Assembly (NCBI GenBank): GCA_010093515.1
Contig: MU001676.1
Span: 473,186 to 537,185 of the forward strand
Reading direction: 5' to 3'
Origin: Lineolata rhizophorae
Taxonomy: Eukaryota; Ascomycota; Dothideomycetes; Lineolatales; Lineolataceae
Length of the DNA: 64,000 nt
Of the stretch, positions 1 to 9,398 are shown piece by piece. The notes below the pieces were generated by a model. That model had not been told where the DNA came from, made no database searches, and saw only the letters and a list, made by a program, of their open reading frames with translations. How positions within the stretch are numbered: position 1 is the stretch's first letter; the number at the start of each line of letters is the position of its first letter. The position numbers and the translations under genes were made by a program.

Positions 1-1005
1 CGTGTCAAACCTGCCTCCTCTTCTCAAAGCAGGATCAAGAGCATCCGGGCGATTGGTAGCTGCAAGAACAATAACTGGCTTGTTGTCGTTCGCTTCCATG
101 GCGATGCTATCCATAGAAATGAGCAACTGGGCAACGATTCGCTTCTCCATCTGGCTCTGAGCGCTGTCTCGCTTCGGCGCAATTACGTCGATCTCGTCAA
201 TGAAGATGAGGCAAGGCGCAAGTTTTCGCGCCTCTTCGAAATGTTCCCGGATCTGCTTCTCGGATTCACCCGACATTCCTGAAACAACTGACGGACCCAG
301 GATCTCAATGAACGGCACTCCGAGTTCGGCCGCAAATGCCCTTGAGATGACCGTCTTTCCGCAGCCAGGGGGTCCGTGTAGAAGAATACCCCTAGGTATT
401 GGTATTCGTCGCTTGACGTATTCTTCAGGACACAGCAATTGAAGCACTAGGTGTTCCTTCAACTCGCGCTTGATGTTGTCGACTCCTCCAATGTCCTCCA
501 GACGAACGTGACTTGGTGGTGACCTATCCACTTCTTCCGTCGCAGGTCTCCTTTTCTTCTTCATCGGCTCACCATTGGCCTGCCTCTGACCTTCCCTTTT
601 CTTTGACTCCTTCCTGTCCGCCATCGGGGTCGACGTGCCCGCTGATGTCCACCCGCCCACGATAGCCCTATTCATCGCATTCGCTGACAATGCCTCCCGT
701 TCCTCCCGCTCACGGTCCCCAAAGTCTCCTTCCAATGCGTTCATCGAGTCCCCCTCGTCCCCCCCGTCGCTCTGCTCGTCCTGCTGGATGACTGCCAAGG
801 CGCGCTCGATGCTGTCCTGAAGCTGCCTTTGCGGCCGTCGCTTAAGGCTCGAGTTTGAGGTTTTGATCCAATCGTAGACGGCGTACGCCGACGCCTGGGA
901 TGCCTCCATGGAATTCCTCTCCAGGAGACTGCGGGTCACTTGGTGAACTTGGCGGTCGAGGCCTTGTTGGAGGGTGACCCGCCCGCGGCCACTTGTTGGG
1001 GGCAT
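1..1005 (-). CDS. RIX7: RIX7-like AAA ATPase (ribosome biogenesis), C-terminus outside window
   Basis: This is the N-terminal 335 residues of a type II AAA ATPase of the Rix7/NVL family, which extracts Nsa1 from pre-60S particles in the nucleolus and nucleus. The ATG at 1005 opens an uninterrupted frame to the window edge. Residues about 1-60 are the small N-terminal domain with the family pattern LDRQVHQV, then YAVYDWIKTSNSSLKRR. A charged basic linker with KKKRR, a likely nuclear signal, follows. The D1 AAA module begins near residue 180 with LEDIGGVDNIKREL; Walker A is GPPGCGKT (about 209-216), Walker B is LIFIDEID, and sensor 1 plus arginine-finger region is AATNRPDALDPALRRGGRFD. D2 would lie to the left of position 1. 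The family assignment rests on the N-terminal domain together with D1; Cdc48-type ATPases lack this N-terminus. No intron is seen in this part. Confidence 0.92.
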   Translation of the reverse strand, partial: MPPTSGRGRVTLQQGLDRQVHQVTRSLLERNSMEASQASAYAVYDWIKTSNSSLKRRPQRQLQDSIERALAVIQQDEQSDGGDEGDSMNALEGDFGDREREEREALSANAMNRAIVGGWTSAGTSTPMADRKESKKREGQRQANGEPMKKKRRPATEEVDRSPPSHVRLEDIGGVDNIKRELKEHLVLQLLCPEEYVKRRIPIPRGILLHGPPGCGKTVISRAFAAELGVPFIEILGPSVVSGMSGESEKQIREHFEEARKLAPCLIFIDEIDVIAPKRDSAQSQMEKRIVAQLLISMDSIAMEANDNKPVIVLAATNRPDALDPALRRGGRFDT

Positions 1006-1582
1006 CGCGCACAGTCCGCCACTGTTCCAGTCGCAGCAACGTAGGGCGCAGAGGCAGCAAGCGTGCGTGTGGCGGAAATAAAGAAGTGAAGAGCCAAATG
1101 AAATCGCCTTCCAAAGTTGTCGCCAACGTCCGGGAGCTCATCACGGTGAGCTCCCAGACCGGTATCGCGACTATGTGGAATCTCTGTCGTGCTAGAGCAA
1201 CCGTTCCATAGAAGACTAGAGAGGGTGAGGTAATGCCACGACACTTCTGGAGGTTAGTGCGAGAACTTTACGAGCTGTAATGTTGATGCACGTGTCGATG
1301 TCAGCCCTGGCAATTGGGGGAGATGTGGAGTCGTAGTTGGACGACCTTTTTCATACCCAGGAAGCACGCGTGGCCCGGAGGCCTTCCTGTCGACCCTACG
1401 TGACCGTAGTTGCCCACCAGCGGTTTGCTTAGTTTGTCCCGCACATCCCGTGAAGAGCAGCCGCCCAGCGAGTCCGAGTTATCCTGCGGCAGGCGTTGGG
1501 CGCCGTGATGGCCGGCGCTTCAGGCACGGCTTAGCTCTCCCAGACAGATAAAGTAGGTACCTACCAACGCAACGACGGCAAG
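1006..1582. promoter_or_regulatory. Divergent intergenic region RIX7/VPS20
   Basis: This is non-coding sequence between the two divergent starts. It holds a near-palindromic TAGGTACCTACC at about 1553-1564, directly before the upstream copy of the VPS20 first exon. Short open frames here overlap one another and show no conserved protein. Confidence 0.5.
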
Positions 1583-1629
1583 ATGGGCAATACTGGGAGC
1601 TCGTCTCAGAAGATCTCCGGTCAGGACCG
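1583..1629 (+). other. Duplicated (possibly alternative) first coding exon of VPS20
   Basis: A 47-nt stretch has the same length as VPS20 exon 1 (1798-1844) and encodes MGNTGSSSQKISGQD plus two bases of an Arg codon, against MGNTGSSSKKISAQD plus two bases in the annotated exon. It ends at a GT (1630, gtgcac) in the same phase, so splicing to the exon at 1935 would restore CGG (Arg) and a full-length protein. Seven bases differ: five are synonymous (counting the split Arg codon) and two are conservative (K to Q, A to G). Similarity extends upstream to about 1552 and weakly into the intron. Gly2 and Ser6 of the N-myristoylation motif are kept in both copies. It may be a working alternative first exon or a recent duplicate; RNA data would decide. 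Confidence 0.6.
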
Positions 1630-1797
1630 GTGCACTTTTGGCCTGGCCGCCCTCAACCGCTGGGTTGCTTGGCTCTGTCTCGCTTATCGATAGCGCCGGC
1701 CTGGCGAGTCCTGCGGCAACCAGCGTCCTGGCCCGCTCCAAGCACGCGCCACAAGACCCGCCTCCCCCCAGATGGATACCAACACTACGACGACAGG

Positions 1798-2612
1798 ATG
1801 GGCAACACCGGGAGCTCGTCCAAGAAGATCTCCGCTCAAGACAGGTACAATTTTCGCCCTTGGCCCTCGCCACCGCCCCTTCTCTCCCTCAACAAGCAAA
1901 TCTAACGCCTACCGGCTTCGGCACCCACCCGCAGGGCCATCTTGGACATGAAGAACCAGCGCGACAAGCTGCACCAGTACCAGAAGCGCATCACGGTGAT
2001 AACGGACCGGGAGACGGCTGTGGCGCGCGAGTGCCTGCGCAAGGGCGACAAGAAGCGGGCGCTGCTGGCGCTGCGCCGCAAGAAGTACCAGGAGTCGCTG
2101 CTGGCCAAGACGGACGCCCAGCTCGCCCAGCTCGAGATCCTCACCGCCGACGTCGAGTTCGCCCTCGTGCAGAAGGACGTCCTGTTCGGCCTGCAGCAGG
2201 GTACCGCCGTGCTCAAGGAGATCCACCGCGAGATGGGCGGCGTCGAGAACGTGGAGAAGCTGATGGGCGAGAGCGACGAGGCCCAGGCGTACCAGAAGGT
2301 CTGTGACGTCCGCGCCCTCCCCTTCTCGGGCGCGCCCCTTCTCCCTGGCTCTGAAATGGCTTTTTTTGCTGACTGCCGCCGAAGGAAATCAACGAGATGC
2401 TCAGCGGTCGCATGTCGAACCAAGACGAGGACGAAGTCGAGGACGAGCTCGAGGCTCTCGAGGCCCAGATGTCCGGCCCCGTCAAGCTGCCCAGCGCTCC
2501 CAGCGCGGAGCCCGAGAGCCCCGCGGACAAGAGAGAGGTCCAGCGCGAACGAGCACGAAGACGGGCTCGCGAGCAGGCACCCGCCGAAGCGCAGCAGCCA
2601 ATGTTGGCATGA
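1798..2612 (+). CDS. VPS20: ESCRT-III subunit Vps20 (CHMP6/Snf7 family)
   Basis: Exons are 1798-1844, 1935-2298 and 2385-2612, giving 212 residues, close to the family's usual 200-220. Vps20 bridges ESCRT-II to Snf7 and nucleates ESCRT-III filaments on endosomes during multivesicular body formation. The protein starts MGNTGSS, a myristoylation-type N-terminus as known for this family. The Snf7 core follows (RAILDMKNQRDKLHQYQKRI at about 16-35, then basic alpha1-alpha2 helices) and GGVENVEKLM. The acidic C-terminal half has DEDEVEDELEALEAQM (about 150-165), the MIM-like region, and an Arg/Glu-rich tail. Splice sites are GT-AG, and the first intron (90 nt) splits Arg16. An upstream exon copy at 1583 could supply an alternative N-terminus. 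Confidence 0.93.
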
Positions 2613-3474
2613 TGTGTCGTGTGTCCTGCGTACAAATTATACCCTGGTGGTCTCGGCTGCTATTGCATCTTTAGCGCTGGCGTTGGTGCTTTTGGTGGAC
2701 TAATTATTTAGGGCTCAGGACAAGCCCTGGGGTTGGTGATCCTGAATTGGATGTGCAATAATTCGTCGGAATGCCTTGTTCGTTGGTGTTAGTAATGCAT
2801 TAGATTGGGTACAAACATTCGTGAGTGCACAAAAATGCTTGATCCGAGTGATCACTCGTCCAGTTCGGAGTGGCCCATTGTTCCATGGTAACTTAGAAAT
2901 CAATGCTCGAAAAGGTTTCGTGCGGTACTTGCTAGGACCATTGTGTAGGGGGCAACTCAAATCTAGTACTCCGTATGATTATGATCAATGAGGGGTACAC
3001 CACTGTTTGCGTCAGTTTGCCCCGGGCACGAATATGCAGCGTGCTAACGTTGCAATTGTCCGTGGAAACAACTCACGGGAGAAAATTCCCGTAGGCCTCG
3101 CTCTTAGCGGCTGCAAGTATGACGTCGCCCACGGAATATGCAGCAGCATATTCGGTGCTGTGGATTGGGGCTACGTTTGTGCCCGCGCACGAGGAGGCAG
3201 CTGACCCTTGGAGACATGCATTTCCTGATGCGACAGGGATTGCAGCCGCAGGTACATGCGGCCAGGGCCGTTGGCCGCGCGTGGGGCAGGATCGTCACGG
3301 TCTCCCTTTGGCTCGCGGCTCTATGTAATCCAATCCGCTGTTCCCCGTCCACTCATCCCTCCGTCATGTCGTGACTCCTACACTCTCGCTGTGCTCCGCA
3401 CAGCTCTGACTTTCTCAAAGCCACGGCCTTTCAACCTCATAGTCAGGCCGGCAGATTCGAAATCTACCATCGCC
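2613..3474. other. Intergenic region, VPS20 3' side to PITH gene
   Basis: No conserved coding sequence was found. The left part is comparatively AT-rich. A perfect 8-bp inverted repeat with a 4-nt loop lies at 3134-3153. The last few hundred bases are the likely promoter of the PITH-domain gene. Confidence 0.5.
3134..3153. repeat. Short perfect inverted repeat (8-bp arms, 4-nt loop)
   Basis: GAATATGC at 3134-3141 is mirrored by GCATATTC at 3146-3153. It could be a dimeric binding site or chance. No copy was noticed elsewhere in the window. Confidence 0.55.
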
Positions 3475-4249
3475 ATGTCGCACTGCCATGCGGGGCACGA
3501 CCATGCGGGGCACAATCATGGCGACGGCCACGACCACTCGGACGACCTGACGCCCGCGCTGCAGACTCTGCTGTACGAGCAGATCGACTTCGGCGCCGTG
3601 ACGACGCTGAACGAAGCGACGCCGCGCTCCGGCGCCGCCGTCGTGCAGAAGACGTGGGCGCAGCGGCTGGAGCCGCAGCCGGAGCTCGAGAGCGACGCCG
3701 ACGAGCAGTTGCTGATGATGGTGCCGTGAGTATCCAAACGCCAACGCTCCAAGTCATCCAACGCAGCGCTGCGCGCCCAGCATCCAGCTTGGCGACACCC
3801 GTCCTGATTCCCTGCCTAGGTTCACGGGCCAAGTCCGCCTCCACAGCATCCTCCTCCGCACCTCGCCGACGGCGTCGGCCCCCCGAACCCTCAAGGTGTT
3901 CCTCAACCGCGACGACCTCGACTTCGGCACGGCGACGGAGCTGGCGCCCACCCAGGCCGTCGAGCTCGCGCAGACGGCCGACGTCCAGGAGCACCCCGTC
4001 AAGCGCGCCCGCTTCAACGCGACGCGCTGCCTCGCGCTCTTCTTCGAGGACAACTTCGGCCGTGGCGACGAGGACGTCACGCGCCTCAGCTACTTGGCCT
4101 TCAAGGGCGACTTCATGAGCCTGAGCAAGGAGCCCGTCAACTTCCTGTACGAGGCCGCCGCGAATCCGGGCGATCACCAGGCCATTGCGGGAACGAAGCA
4201 GGGAATGGGTAGTCAGCTGGGCGGGCCTGGTGGGAGAGACGGGATGTAG
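3475..4249 (+). CDS. PITH-domain protein (PITHD1-like)
   Basis: Exons 3475-3725 and 3820-4249 encode 226 residues. The N-terminus is His/Gly/Asp-rich (MSHCHAGHDHAGHNHGDGHD), as in animal and fungal PITHD1 proteins. The PITH (DUF1000) domain follows: QIDFGAVTTLNEA, then LESDADEQLLMMVPFTGQVR across the intron, ILLRTSP, APRTLKVFLNRDDLDF, and the C-terminal RLSYLAFKGDF strand. PITH domains interact with the 26S proteasome and thioredoxin-like proteins; a standalone PITH protein probably binds the proteasome, though this is inferred from relatives. The 94-nt intron splits a Pro codon. The His-rich stretch could bind metal but is not proven to. Downstream PEX12 is convergent, 397 bp away. Confidence 0.88.
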
Positions 4250-4646
4250 GACGACGGCGGTCACTGCTATTGCCCCTGCTTTGGTAGCATTTATACTCGG
4301 CGTACGCTGTCATGCATTGCCTTTTTTGGGGACTTCAGTAGAGCTGAGCTCGTGGTGCTGAGGGTTCCTAGGAGTCCACGATACCTGAACGGAAATACTC
4401 GGTATTTTAGCTCATTTCAGGATCTAGTGCAAGCATTGTAAGGTGTTGTAGGCTAGTCTTACGTCGAGTAGCTAGGGATATCCAAACAAGTCCGTTCAAT
4501 CATGCATAACCTATTTACATAGAAATACTCCATCCTGAAAATGCAATGAGTACGGTTCTCTACACATTGAATGGACTGAACTCAGTCCTTCCCCAATCCA
4601 GAATACAGGTTAATCAGCATCACCTCCTTCTTCGTTGCTCCGCATA
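4250..4646. other. Intergenic region between convergent genes
   Basis: This contains the 3' flanks of the PITH gene and PEX12. It is AT-richer than the genes, and nothing else was recognised. Confidence 0.5.
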
Positions 4647-6174
4647 TTAAACAACAACCCTCCTCAACCCTTCCACTCCGCCCAGTATCCGCCTCCCAGT
4701 AACCGGCTCCCTCCCAACCCCGCTCTCCCATCTTCCCTCCCTGCTCCTAGTCCCATCTTCCTCCACTCCCCACCCCTCTTCATCGTTTCCACCCCTGCCC
4801 TCCATAAAGGCTGCCTGCCGCTCATGGGTGCCCGCCACCCAGCGGTGCACACATCCGTAACAGTAGACGAGCCCGGCGGGCGTAGCCGTCGGAGTAACGA
4901 CCGGAGAAAGACAGATTGGGCAAAGCTCTGGCGACGGCGGCGGATAAGGAACGGTGAAAATAGGGAGAAGGGTGTTAGACGCGATGGGAGGAGTCGCGGG
5001 AGGGGTAGGTGGGAGGTTATCCGGGGCAGGTATTTTCTCAGCGGAAGCGAAGCTGTCGTCGGCCTTCCCCTTGCCCTTCTCCTCATCCGCCGCTTCTTCG
5101 CCGGACTTGGCCCGCTTCCTAGCAGCTAGCCGCTCCAGCCCGGATACTATCGGCGGCGGCAATTCAAGCCCCTCTGCAGCCTTGCGTGACAGCTGCCGCG
5201 CAAAGTCGGACGCGTGCCACCACTCGAGGAACTTGAGAGCGAAAATAGCCGTCGGCAGGACAAACTTCAAGCTAGACAACATCCGGGGGTACACCGCGTC
5301 TACCATCGTCCTCGGGTGGAGCAAAGACATATTCTGGCCGGGCCTTGCCGCAGGCCTCTTCCTGAGAGCCGCCGACGACGCCGCCGCCATCTCCTCGATA
5401 GCGCGGTAGTCAGCGGGGCCCATGCGCCGTATGCGCGTTCCGACCAGCCACAACAGCGGCGAGGCGTACTTTGTCTCGTCGAACAGGTACGCGAGCTGGA
5501 AGGCGAGGTGGGAGAAGTAGTACGCCGCGTTGACGGACGGGTATATCCTGCGCAGGAACCACTTGTAAAACGCGAGGACGCGCTCGCGGAGCGAGGAGCC
5601 GGCGTCCGCTCCACGGCCGCGGCGAAGCCCCGGGCCCCCGTCGTCCAGCAGCCCCGCGTGCGCCGCGTGCACCTCCCACCCCTCGTCCAGCTTGCGCTTC
5701 AGGTAGGGCACGCCGACCATGACGGCGAGGTTGGCCCAGACGTCGCGGTCGCGCAGGCGGAGGGCGTCGCGGACGGGGGCCGGCGCGGCCAGCTGCGCGC
5801 GCGGCAGCTCGCCGCCGCGCACGCGCAGCACGCGCTCGCGCTTGAGCCCGTAGAAGTGCTCGGTGAAGCCGCCGCCGTGGGTGCGCAGGTAGTGCCGCTC
5901 CACCAGCAGCGACAGCAGCGCGTACGCCTCGTCGAACGAGTTGAGCACCCGGATCAGGTACCGCGGGCGCCGGTGCGTCGCGAGCGCGAGCAGGTAGCGG
6001 AGCGATGGCGGGAGGAGCGCCGAGAGCTGCTGCTCGGAGAGGACCTCTGGACCAGCGGATTAGTTTGCGAGGGGCGGTTGGGCCTAGGGAGAGCGCGCGG
6101 AGGGAGGCCGACTTACCGAACAGGGAGGGCTTCAGCTCATCGAAGCCATTCTGGAGGTTGGTCATGAACTCCAT
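4647..6174 (-). CDS. PEX12: Peroxin 12, RING component of the peroxisomal import machinery
   Basis: Exons on the minus strand are 6174-6117 and 6046-4647 (70-nt intron), giving 485 residues. Pex12 forms, with Pex2 and Pex10, the peroxisomal membrane ubiquitin ligase that recycles the receptor Pex5. The N-terminus [20 protein letters not shown] is the family pattern and supports the spliced start. The Pex2/Pex12 membrane domain follows, with [28 protein letters not shown], then [20 protein letters not shown] and [12 protein letters not shown]. The C-terminal RING is degenerate ([15 protein letters not shown] at about 395-425), typical of Pex12, where only part of the zinc ligands remain. The tail after the RING is longer and more acidic than in yeast. 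Confidence 0.93.
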
Positions 6175-6917
6175 GGCGAATGGAGTCCTTGGCCGGCGCT
6201 AGAGTGACCATCGCTGCTGGTTGAAGGCAACGCACCAGCAGTGACGACGCTTCTGGCTCAAGCTTGAGCCGAGGTCCGCGAGAGTGCCAAGTACAATCAT
6301 GTGATCTCGCTGCTATTTGGTCACGAAGCATGCAGAACTTATTGAAGTCCTCAACTGTTTCTAGTGCATTTGGGAGATAATAAGCCCTTCCTATACTTTT
6401 TTGTAGCACTCGTTTCAGAGCATTACGTTCGTCTGATAAGGTCCATTCCAAGGTCACCACCTACGATCTGTGCTCGTTCCGTAGTTTTCAATCACCCATC
6501 TCCTATCTCTTATATACTAGACGTATTAGGTCTCCTATTTAGGCTTTGTTTACCAACCCCTGACAGGGTTGATACCTATGTATTTATGCAGCTCCGGAGC
6601 ACCATTTTCCAATATCAACGGACTGGCCTACCCATTCCCAGCCTCATAGTGTGGTGTATCACGTGATTAGTATCTGCGTCGGCGGCGGATCCCAGCCAGT
6701 TTGATGACACTCGTTCGTTCGGCAGACCAAGGCCACATGCAGGTTTATATGAATCGATCTCTCTACGCTCTGCTTTCTAATCGCCTAAGTTACGACTATC
6801 GTAGTCGACCTCGAGTCAGAGCGCCGCGACCGCCTGGCGCTTCCCTGGTCCGCCTTTCACATTCGTTTGGCTTTTCAGTCGATGCCATGGTCTCGTATCC
6901 CCTGAAGCATCATCAGC
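6175..6917. other. Intergenic region, PEX12 promoter side
   Basis: No conserved coding sequence was recognised. The right part grades into the degraded accessory block beginning near 6918. Confidence 0.45.
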
Positions 6918-7640
6918 ATGGACTAGGACGAACCAGCAACGTAGAAAATCCGACGAGTTATTTGCTGCTTGGCTTAAATCTCTGAGTAAGCGGCCCAAAT
7001 TGCGACGCGAGCTTGCAACTCGGCACTTTAGCGGACGCGTCACCGATGTCTCGAGTCCTCCTGCTGGCTCTTCCTACATTTGCTAGACTGTCACCTTCGA
7101 CGATGGTTTCAAAGTCGTTGTTCGGCTGCCCACACTAGGTCGGAGTATCTTCCGCCGCGAAGAGACTCAAGACGAGGTACCGGTTCTAAATTACCTCCTA
7201 CGCACGAGAATTCCCGGGCCACATCTCCTTGGCGCCGGAGATTGGGCAGGTTGTGCATATACCGCCTCAACATTGGTCGAAGGAACCTTACTATCTAAAC
7301 GCCTCGGTGAGCCAACTCGCCAGTTACCTGGCTTGAATTCCAGTCTTGAAGAAGCAGTATTAGGTGTACATTAGGAAGATGACAAACTATTTCCCAAAGA
7401 ATTAGGTTAACAGCTTTGGCACTATTACCCGCGAAGTTATGAGTCTAATATTCGACGGTGAAATCGGACCATCAGAAACGGCCCTAGCTTTGATGCCAAG
7501 CCAATCCATGCCTTGTCCATCCTCTCTACTCTATTCGCTTACATCCACGGTTGAACGATGATCGACCCTTAAGCACCGACTGATGAGTCCGGTTACCAGT
7601 AGAAAGCATGATTACAGCGTTTTCTTGCGGGCTTAGACTA
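6918..7640 (+). pseudogene. Relic of an APH-family (aminoglycoside phosphotransferase-like) gene
   Basis: From 6937 one frame reads DELFAAWLKSLSKRPKLRRE and then GSSYIC, a TAG stop (7084-7086) and TVTFDDGFKVVVRLP. It continues TQDEVPVLNYLLRTRIPGPH and GDWAGCAYTASTLVEGTLLS, ending at TAG 7372. This is the N-lobe of the fungal phosphotransferase-enzyme family (PF01636 type): glycine-rich strand, VRLP strand, helix C and the hinge. A second block around 7530-7640, in another frame, has SLTSTVER, an internal TGA, then STLKHRLM and HDYSVFLRA, resembling the C-lobe part before the catalytic loop. No HxD catalytic loop can be read. Stops plus frame changes make it a pseudogene. Several stops could be explained by C-to-T change, consistent with RIP, but that is inference. 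Confidence 0.55.
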
Positions 7641-7869
7641 AGGTAGTAATAGCTATAGATCTCAATAATTACTCTTTTAGGTAGATTTCGGGCTGCTCTC
7701 TCAATTCTTGTATTTAGAGCAAGGAAGCGACTCCGGGTTTAGGCTTTTATAATACTACTTTAATCAGAGTCCACCGCAAAATGCGCATTTTTGTATTTGG
7801 CTTCGACAACTAAGGGAGTACCGTGGAGATGCCGAACTTACATTAAGCATTTAGACCTGTCGCTTAAGT

Positions 7870-8620
7870 AAATGACAAATGAGGAATCGGACCTAAAAAG
7901 CCAGGTACATCTTACTAACTACACTGATTGCAACGCAGATCCTACTGTTGAGACACCCACGACTATCCGTGGTGTTGTTGAGGGTGGGTACATCAAGAAC
8001 GGTGGATGGCGGCTCGGACGGCATAGTTTGGAAAACCGATGCTTCATCACAACTGCAACAAACACCGGTACTCCGAAAACCGATTTAACGATCAAGTCGG
8101 CTTCCATGCGACATGGCCCGAGGAGCTCTTTGGTATGTTCGACGGTAGAAAGTCACTCTATTCTAGATACGGAAAATGGTACGCAATGGTCATGGTATAC
8201 TCTGCAACCGAACTGACGTATCGGAACGACAGGCTTCCATCATTGTCCAGGCTTGCCACGGGGCTTAATCGTACTTGACCAGTTTGCGGTGAGGCGATTT
8301 GTGTCGCGGTCTACTATTCTTCATTCTAAACCCAAAGTCCGTCCGGGTCTCAGAGCATTTCGAGCTCCTAGAATCGGGCGAAGTCATCGCTCCGTCGTGG
8401 TCCTGGGCCGCACATTGCACCTATGCTGGATGGTTCCTGTCTTCTCGGTTCAGGGACAGGAACTACGAGCCAATTTGGGAGGTAGTCAACGCTCAGGTCG
8501 TTGTTGACGGCCTCAACCCGTTCGGAAAAGCGTCCGGCACTTTCCTGATGATTTGGGGAGGTCGCAAGTCGACTACGGCGCTCAGAGCAAGCAGCGAACC
8601 CAGAGGATTACCAATATGAA
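7870..8620 (+). pseudogene. Relic of a HET-domain (heterokaryon incompatibility) gene, C-terminal part
   Basis: Two frames together resemble the second half of fungal HET proteins. Frame one (8039-8278) contains ATWPEELFGMF, then KWYAMVMVYSATELTY and RNDRLPSLSRLATGL, matching the pattern W..IV..YS.R.LT...DRLPALSGLA. After a frame change near 8278-8299, the other frame has LCRGLLFFIL, then ELLESGEVIAPSWSWAA (the PSWSWA signature), followed by YEPIWEVVNAQVVVDGLNPF and GKASGTFLMIWG. Further upstream, GGWRLGRHSLENR may correspond to the GW-x-QE box. The conserved N-terminal HET core is not recognisable. The frameshift and the missing N-terminus indicate a dead gene; introns cannot fully explain the break. 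Confidence 0.6.
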
Positions 8621-9398
8621 TTGGGATATGGTAAGCGCAGGATCAGGGCCAATTGCGGATGCGTCTATCGATTGGCACGAGCGTCAAGCTCCGAGTCACG
8701 ACTCCAAATATGAAGTCCATTGCGGCCTTTCCTTCGCCCGACCGGCCACCCTGATGAATATCGACTCGCGGGAACTCTAGCCATACCTACACTTGAGGAA
8801 AAGGAACGGAAAGTGTTCGAGGCATTTGAGAGGAGGACTGCAACGACTATTTAATTTTTCGCCTAAGCCTACTTTCATATGTATGCGCACACCACACATG
8901 GGATAGACTTCAGGTCCAAACTCATGGCAGACGTTGCAAAACGTGTAGAGAGAAGAAAAGGAATAGGAGCTTACGCCAAGAAGAGCGTCCGCGCCCGCTT
9001 TGAAATAAGGCATGGAGACTACAAAACCCTAGCCACTAACCTCCGGTATATCCGAACTTAATGCCGCTTGCAGCCCCTCGTGCCCCTCAAACTCGTTTTC
9101 CTACAACTCCGTACTGCCGAAACCAGGGCTAGCACGCTACCGAGCCGGTATGCGGGCGCTGGCGACAGCCGTGATCTCACACTTCATCCCCCAAGCGAAA
9201 TGACGCGTTGCGTCGCGTACGGAGTTGCCGTGAGCATAAATAGGACGGCAATAGCCATGTACTTGGTCAAGCTTGAGCTGCAGCTCTCTTGCATGGTCCA
9301 CGGCTGAAGCCTGCAACGAGTTCACTGCTACTCGCGGTCGACTGCATAATTGATTGTTGTACAAACCGAACCACGCATCACCGACTGAGCATTCCGCC
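8621..9398. other. Intergenic region upstream of the aldo/keto reductase
   Basis: No gene was recognised. A TATA-like CATAAATAGG lies at about 9235-9244, some 160 bp before the reductase ATG, and is a plausible core promoter. Confidence 0.5.

Noticed and set aside
5214-6167. 317-codon open frame on the + strand opposite PEX12
   Set aside because: It is the complement of a well-supported PEX12 exon in GC-rich DNA, with Arg/Ala-rich shadow composition and no conserved motif.
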